Origin: Sulfitobacter sp.
GTDB lineage: Bacteria > Pseudomonadota > Alphaproteobacteria > Rhodobacterales > Rhodobacteraceae
Length of the DNA: 49,298 nucleotides
Reading direction: 5' to 3'
NCBI GenBank assembly: GCA_013002405.1
Contig: JABDKA010000225.1
Span: 1-49,298, forward strand
Numbering within the stretch: position 1 is the first letter of the stretch; each line of letters opens with the position of its first letter. The position numbers were made by a program, and so were the translations under genes. Under the pieces are notes generated by a model that was not told where the DNA came from, searched no databases, and saw only the letters and a program-made list of their open reading frames with translations. Below are positions 45,160 to 49,298 of the stretch, piece after piece.

Positions 45160-45422
45160 AACGGTCAGCCGTGATCAAACGGGAGAGCTGGTTTCTTCTC
45201 TTTGGTGGGAGAAGGATGGGAAGGACGACCTGCTGGCAGTCTCAGCGGGCGGCAGTTTTCGCATTCATTTCGGCATCTTGATATGCTGATTAGCCGCCAG
45301 ATCGGCAGATCTCGCATCCTTTTGACTTGGTTTGGCCGAGGCGACCTCATCGCACGCGCGGGGCCTACAACGACGTGCCCCTCTGACCGCCCCGGCGCGG
45401 GGCCTTCAGCCACGGGATCGCG
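45160..45422. other. Gene-free convergent gap between otnI and arsJ
   Basis: A 263-bp gap. A CTTCTC/GAGAAG hairpin at 45195-45214 lacks a T-run. The 82-codon minus frame has no plausible start or family. Nothing further is seen. Confidence 0.4.
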
Positions 45423-46700
45423 TCAGTCATCGCTCAATTCCCGCTGCTGAGGTGTGAGCCGCCCGGATGCAAAGGCGGAGGCGGCGACCATGAGAGCCGC
45501 TGTGCCAAGCATGAGGGGCAGCCCGGCAAGCTGGTAAGTGAGGCCCGACAGAAGGGTGCCCATTAGGCGGCCCGCCGCATTGGCCATATAGTAGAACCCC
45601 ACGTCCATCGTCACCCGCTCCGCCCTGGTGAAGGCGAGGATCAGGTAGGAGTGGAGAGATGAATTGACCGCAAAGATGCCGCCAAAGATCAGGAGCCCCG
45701 CAACCAGTGTGAGCGTGAGCCAAATCTGGGGACCGTTGGCCATCAGCGCCACAAGGGTAAGGATGGCGGGCACGGCAGCAAGGGCCCAGGCCCAGCCACG
45801 CGCCGCGCCGATCAGGTCATCCTCACTCCGGGTGCTGGCGCGCAGGAGCCGTGGCGCGGCGGCCTGAACCGCGCCGTAAAGAATGATCCAGGCCGCCATG
45901 AAAATGCCGATCATGAAAAAGGCCGTCCGGTTCCCCGCCGCACTACCATCCGACAAAACAGCATAGAAGTAGATCGGGATCCCCACGACGAACCAGACAT
46001 CCCGTGCGCCGAAAAGGAAGATGCGCGCCGCAGACAGCCAGTTCACGTTTGCCGAGTTGGAGAAGACCTCAGAGAACCTCGCGCCCTTGCGCCCCTTCGG
46101 CAGGCCCGGCGGCATGGCAAGGACGATTGCCGCGAGGATGAAAAGCAGAACCGCCGCCATTGCCAGCACGGCCCAGTCGAACCCCAGGATCGCCAGCAAA
46201 GCCGCACCCAGCAGGAAACCGAGCCCCTTTACCGCGTTCTTCGATCCGGTCAGTACGGCGACCCAGCGAAAGAGGCCACTGTGTTCCTTCGGGGCCAGAA
46301 GCTTGACGGCGGATTTGGACGACATCTTGGCCAGATCCTTGGCCACCCCGCTCGCCCCCTGAACGACCATCACGTAGACAACCGAGAGGGTGAGGCTCCA
46401 GCCCGGGTCCAGTTGGGCGAGGGCCAGCAAGGCCAGAACCTGGATGCCCAGGCCAGCGTAAAGCGTCGAGGTCAGTCCGAAACGCGCGGCGATCCAGCCT
46501 GCGGTCAGGTTCGTGACCATACCTGCGATTTCGTAGAGGACAAAGAGATAGGCCAGCTGCACCGGCGTAAAACCGAGAGTGTGAAAATGTAGCAGCACCA
46601 GCATCCGCAGGGCCCCGTCGGTGAGCATGAAGGCCCAATAAGCCGCCGTCACCGCGATATAGGCCGACAGACCGTCGGGGCGGGCGGATGCTGTTTTCAC
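45423..46700 (-). CDS. arsJ: ArsJ organoarsenical efflux permease (MFS)
   Basis: A 425-residue major-facilitator protein with about 11-12 helices. The N-terminal [20 protein letters not shown] and the [13 protein letters not shown] segment are typical of ArsJ. It exports 1-arseno-3-phosphoglycerate formed by the partner GAPDH. Its start overlaps the GAPDH stop by 4 bp. Confidence 0.88.
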   Translation of the reverse strand: MKTASARPDGLSAYIAVTAAYWAFMLTDGALRMLVLLHFHTLGFTPVQLAYLFVLYEIAGMVTNLTAGWIAARFGLTSTLYAGLGIQVLALLALAQLDPGWSLTLSVVYVMVVQGASGVAKDLAKMSSKSAVKLLAPKEHSGLFRWVAVLTGSKNAVKGLGFLLGAALLAILGFDWAVLAMAAVLLFILAAIVLAMPPGLPKGRKGARFSEVFSNSANVNWLSAARIFLFGARDVWFVVGIPIYFYAVLSDGSAAGNRTAFFMIGIFMAAWIILYGAVQAAAPRLLRASTRSEDDLIGAARGWAWALAAVPAILTLVALMANGPQIWLTLTLVAGLLIFGGIFAVNSSLHSYLILAFTRAERVTMDVGFYYMANAAGRLMGTLLSGLTYQLAGLPLMLGTAALMVAASAFASGRLTPQQRELSDD

Positions 46701-47695
46701 AGGGATGATCCCACCATCAATGCAACGTCAACCAGCCGGTGGGCATAGCCCATTTCGTTATCGTACCATGCATAGATCTTCACCTGCGTACCGTTGACCA
46801 CCATGGTCGAGGGGGCATCGATAATGCTTGACCGTTCATCGTTGGTATAATCGGCAGAGACGAGCGGGCGTTCTTCGTAACCGAGGATGCCTTTCAAGGG
46901 CCCATCGGCCGCGTTCTTCAAAAGGGAGTTCACCTCCTCGACCGTCGTCTCGCGCTTCACTTCGAAGACGCAGTCCGTAAGTGATGCATTCAGCAGCGGC
47001 ACCCGGACGGCGTGTCCGTTCAACCGCCCTTTGAGTTCCGGATAGATCAGCGTGATCGCGGTGGCGCTGCCGGTGGTCGTGGGGATCAGGGAGTTCAGGG
47101 CCGACCGGGCGCGGCGCAGATCCTTGGCCGGGCGGTCGACGATGGTCTGGGTGTTGGTGACGTCGTGGATCGTCGTGATGGAGCCGTGACGGATGCCAAG
47201 GTTCTCGTGGATGACCTTCACCACGGGGGCCAAGCAGTTAGTCGTGCAGCTTGCCGCCGTCACGATCCTGTGGCGATCCGGGTCGTAGATATGGTCGTTC
47301 ACGCCAAGCACAATATTTGCGGCGTTGCCGTCCTTGACCGGGGCGGAGACAACTACCTTGCTCACCCCGGCCTCGAAATAGGGGGCCAGCTTTGCCTCAC
47401 TCTTGAAAACGCCGGTGCAGTCGATCACCACGTCTACGCCCTCAAGGGGCAGATCGGCCAAGTTCCGCGTGCCGACAAAGGGCAGACGCGTGCCGTTGAT
47501 CGTCACTGCCTCCATGTCCTGCGAGAATTCGGCCTCCCAGCGTCCGTGCACGGTGTCGAATTCCAGCAAATGGGCGTGCATTGCCGGGTCGCCCACGGCA
47601 TCATTGATCCAGGCAATTTCTGCCCCCCGCTCCAGCAGCGGTTTCAGCATCAGCTTGCCGATCCGGCCAAGGCCGTTCACCGCGTAGACGGTCAT
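46697..47695 (-). CDS. ArsJ-associated glyceraldehyde-3-phosphate dehydrogenase
   Basis: A 332-residue [17 protein letters not shown] site, active-site Cys in [11 protein letters not shown], and C-terminal [11 protein letters not shown]. In ars operons this enzyme uses arsenate to make 1-arseno-3-phosphoglycerate for ArsJ export. It starts at ATG 47695; the longer frame is rejected. It overlaps both neighbours by 4 bp, so the operon is compact. Confidence 0.92.
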   Translation of the reverse strand: MTVYAVNGLGRIGKLMLKPLLERGAEIAWINDAVGDPAMHAHLLEFDTVHGRWEAEFSQDMEAVTINGTRLPFVGTRNLADLPLEGVDVVIDCTGVFKSEAKLAPYFEAGVSKVVVSAPVKDGNAANIVLGVNDHIYDPDRHRIVTAASCTTNCLAPVVKVIHENLGIRHGSITTIHDVTNTQTIVDRPAKDLRRARSALNSLIPTTTGSATAITLIYPELKGRLNGHAVRVPLLNASLTDCVFEVKRETTVEEVNSLLKNAADGPLKGILGYEERPLVSADYTNDERSSIIDAPSTMVVNGTQVKIYAWYDNEMGYAHRLVDVALMVGSSL

Positions 47696-48537
47696 GTGAG
47701 ATCTCCCTTTCTGGTTTGGCCAATGGCATCCACTGCCCGCTGCAGGGAAATCCGGTCGAGCGAAGAGAAGGGCAGCGCCGCGAAGGCGATGATGCGATTG
47801 CGCAGCGCGCCATAGGCATGTTGGAAGGCAAGGCTCTTCTCGGCATCCGAGCCTTCGGCACTGGCCGGGTCGGGCATGCCCCAGTGTGCGCTGACCGGCT
47901 GTCCGGTCCAGGCCGGACACTCCTCGTTCGCGGCCTGGTTGCACACGGTAAAGACAAAGTCGAAATCGGGCGCATCGGGACCCTGGAACTCCGAAAGGGT
48001 CTTGGCCCGCAAGATCGACGTGTCGTAGCCCTTCTGCTTCAGTACCTCCAGGGCGAAGGGATTGAGCTCTGACCGTGGCTTGGTTCCGGCCGAATAGACA
48101 TCGAAGCGGTCCCCCGCTTCACTGCGGAGGATCGATTCCGCAAAGATCGAGCGGGCGGAATTCCCGGTGCAGATGAAGAGAACATTGTACTTGCGGTCCG
48201 GCATGGCAGGGCCTCGGTGCAGGGATGGGATGGCGCCGGGGTCACAAACTTCGGGTCGGCCCCGGCAACAATCGAGCAGCAGGTAATCAAAGGTGTCGCG
48301 GACGGTCTTGATGTCGATGGCATAAAGCAGCGAGGTGCCACTTCGCTCTTGCGTGACGAGCCTCGCCTGCATCAGCGCGTTGACATAGGTTGACAGTGTA
48401 TTGGGTTTAAGCCCAAGCGCCCTGGCGATTTCAGTGGCCGGAACACGGTCCGGAAAGCGCCGCATCAGAAGCCGGAAGACGGCCAGCCGCTGCGGATGGC
48501 CGAGGATCGCGAGGCGATGGGGAATCAATTCTTCCAT
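47692..48537 (-). CDS. ArsR-ArsC fusion: arsenic-responsive repressor plus LMW-PTPase-type arsenate reductase
   Basis: A 281-residue two-domain protein. Residues 1-88 are an ArsR winged helix (recognition region about 33-60). Cys90, Cys91 and Cys98 in [10 protein letters not shown] may sense As(III). Residues 115-281 form a low-molecular-weight phosphatase-like arsenate reductase; CTGNSARS (Cys123, Arg129) is the P-loop and GMPDP carries the general acid. The first gene of the operon, it probably represses its own promoter. Confidence 0.9.
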   Translation of the reverse strand: MEELIPHRLAILGHPQRLAVFRLLMRRFPDRVPATEIARALGLKPNTLSTYVNALMQARLVTQERSGTSLLYAIDIKTVRDTFDYLLLDCCRGRPEVCDPGAIPSLHRGPAMPDRKYNVLFICTGNSARSIFAESILRSEAGDRFDVYSAGTKPRSELNPFALEVLKQKGYDTSILRAKTLSEFQGPDAPDFDFVFTVCNQAANEECPAWTGQPVSAHWGMPDPASAEGSDAEKSLAFQHAYGALRNRIIAFAALPFSSLDRISLQRAVDAIGQTRKGDLT

Positions 48538-48855
48538 AATTCAGGAATATCCGAAGTATAGAAATTCGCAAGACCCTTAATGATCTTCCGATCAAGCGAT
48601 CTTCGATCTGTCATGCAGAGTACAAGACGTTTCTGATCAGCGGATTTCCGTTGATGAATTCTAACCGCAGCAGATCGAATCCTATCCCTCCGACAATTCG
48701 GCCCCAGTCGAAATCCCGTCGACTTGCGCTCTGACACTTCTGGGCATGGGTATCCAACACGCCCTACCCGGAAGGTCACCAAACGTTCCTGTTGCGCGAG
48801 TCAGCAAGGGCGTGGCAGGCTTATCTTGAAATCACGGCTTGGGGGGCTGAGACGA
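48538..48855. promoter_or_regulatory. Gene-free region upstream of the ars operon, with possible ArsR operator
   Basis: About 318 bp. TTCGGATATTCCTGAA on the minus strand (about 48541-48556) is an imperfect 16-bp palindrome right before the fusion gene and is a candidate ArsR site. Further right, GATCTTCCGATC and GATCTTCGATC form a short direct repeat. No other gene is convincing. Confidence 0.4.
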
Positions 48856-49053
48856 ATGATGGATACTGCGCTTTACGTCGCGGAGACGGATGAATTGGGA
48901 CGCGTCGTTTGCGTCTGGCATTCCAGGATTGGGCAGTCGAACGTCCATCCGATACAGAACCCTGACAAGCATCTGCCACAGCTCCCGACAGCCACCTGTT
49001 CGGGCGCGTCCCGTGCAGAGATCGACGAATGGATGCGTTCGCAGTCTGGGTGA
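48856..49053 (+). CDS. Small hypothetical protein
   Basis: A 65-residue frame from ATG 48856 (or 48859). No family is recognised. Composition is protein-like (DTALYVAETDELGRVVCVWH), but the ribosome-binding site is weak. A CCCCAG/CTGGGG hairpin begins right at the stop codon. It is modestly supported. Confidence 0.4.
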   Translation: MMDTALYVAETDELGRVVCVWHSRIGQSNVHPIQNPDKHLPQLPTATCSGASRAEIDEWMRSQSG

Positions 49054-49069
49054 CCCCAGCGCACTGGGG
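49054..49069 (+). terminator. Short hairpin at the end of the small gene
   Basis: CCCCAG and CTGGGG pair perfectly around a CGCA loop; no T-run follows, so function is uncertain. Confidence 0.3.
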
Positions 49070-49150
49070 ACGCACCTTCAAATCTGGAAAGCGTGCGCGC
49101 TGCCGAGGAGCAGCGGCCCCCCTTAGCTGTGTTCCGATACCCCCGGCCAC

Positions 49151-49169
49151 GGTCCCGTCACGCGGGACC
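49151..49169 (-). terminator. Hairpin downstream of the right-edge gene
   Basis: GGTCCCG and CGGGACC pair perfectly around a 5-base loop, 13 bp past the stop at 49182 on the minus strand. There is no T-run. Confidence 0.35.
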
Positions 49170-49181
49170 CGTAAGCAGCAT

Positions 49182-49298
49182 TCAAGGCTTTAGCCTGACC
49201 GCAAAGACATCTTCCAACTCACGGTTCAGTCCCAGCATGCTCAACCCGTCCGGGGACATCTGAACAAGGCGCCACCAATCGCCTACGTCGGGCTTGAT
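49182..49298 (-). CDS. C-terminal fragment of a protein of unknown function (5' end outside window)
   Basis: The last 38 codons of a minus-strand gene ending in VFAVRLKP. The fragment contains GDWWRLVQMS and LGLNREL, which read as normal coding sequence, but the family is not recognised from this short piece. Confidence 0.6.
   Translation of the reverse strand: MKPDVGDWWRLVQMSPDGLSMLGLNRELEDVFAVRLKP

Noticed and set aside
45165-45413. 82-codon minus-strand frame downstream of arsJ
   Set aside because: No plausible ribosome-binding site or family, and it is Pro/Arg-rich.

Overview
The window looks like a chromosomal or large-replicon segment of a marine Rhodobacterales (Roseobacter-group) alphaproteobacterium. 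This is inferred from high-GC coding sequence, many ATGA/TGATG start-stop overlaps, a TRAP transporter inside a dense sugar-acid catabolic region, and family types common in roseobacters. I see no rRNA, tRNA, CRISPR array or intact insertion sequence. About 45 real genes are called; most other open frames are antisense shadows.

Region 1 (1-2250, minus strand): an amine-forming pair. A pyruvoyl-type histidine decarboxylase proenzyme, cut by the left edge, lies just downstream of a PLP-dependent group II (aromatic amino acid/histidine-type) decarboxylase. Two unrelated cofactor solutions to amino-acid decarboxylation sit in one apparent operon.

Region 2 (2915-14791): the least familiar part and the best candidate for an undescribed system. 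It encodes (a) a 908-residue protein joining an SGNH/GDSL-like hydrolase, a trypsin-like protease and an endonuclease/exonuclease/phosphatase-like domain; (b) a small protein resembling a free-standing subtilisin propeptide; (c) a subtilase without a signal peptide, with a long Lys/Glu-rich tail; (d) a protein that looks like an ATP-grasp enzyme lacking its ATP-binding core, overlapping (e) an intact RimK-like ATP-grasp ligase; (f) a secreted protein with four DLGLDA-type repeats; (g) a membrane-anchored protein with three CARDB domains; and (h) a coupled unknown protein. Three FNR/CRP-type palindromes (TTGAY-N4-RTCAA or one mismatch) lie in the two divergent intergenic regions, suggesting common oxygen- or NO-linked control.

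Region 3 (14909-45159): a roughly 30 kb sugar-acid island. It holds idonate/gluconate dehydrogenases (IdnD, IdnO); an operon for a non-phosphorylating diketo-acid route (SDR, IlvD/Edd-type dehydratase, FAH-family hydrolase, 2-hydroxyacid dehydrogenase, LysE exporter); erythronate dehydrogenase (DenD) with a beta-hydroxyacid dehydrogenase; an FCD-type GntR regulator; a DctPQM TRAP transporter operon with a galactarolactone cycloisomerase-like enzyme; a PhyH-family oxygenase, altronate dehydratase and Gfo/Idh/MocA oxidoreductase; a beta-hydroxyacid dehydrogenase with an unusual substrate motif; a DMT permease and KDG kinase; the hexuronate set UxuB-UxaC and UxuA; a second enolase-superfamily dehydratase; and a complete threonate/erythronate module LtnD-OtnK-OtnC-OtnI. 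Uronates, aldonates and C4 acids would be funnelled to 2-keto-3-deoxygluconate, pyruvate and dihydroxyacetone phosphate.

Region 4 (45423-48537, minus strand): an arsenate detoxification operon encoding an ArsR-ArsC fusion, an ArsJ-partner GAPDH and the ArsJ organoarsenical efflux permease. The right end holds a small hypothetical gene and the C-terminus of another minus-strand gene.
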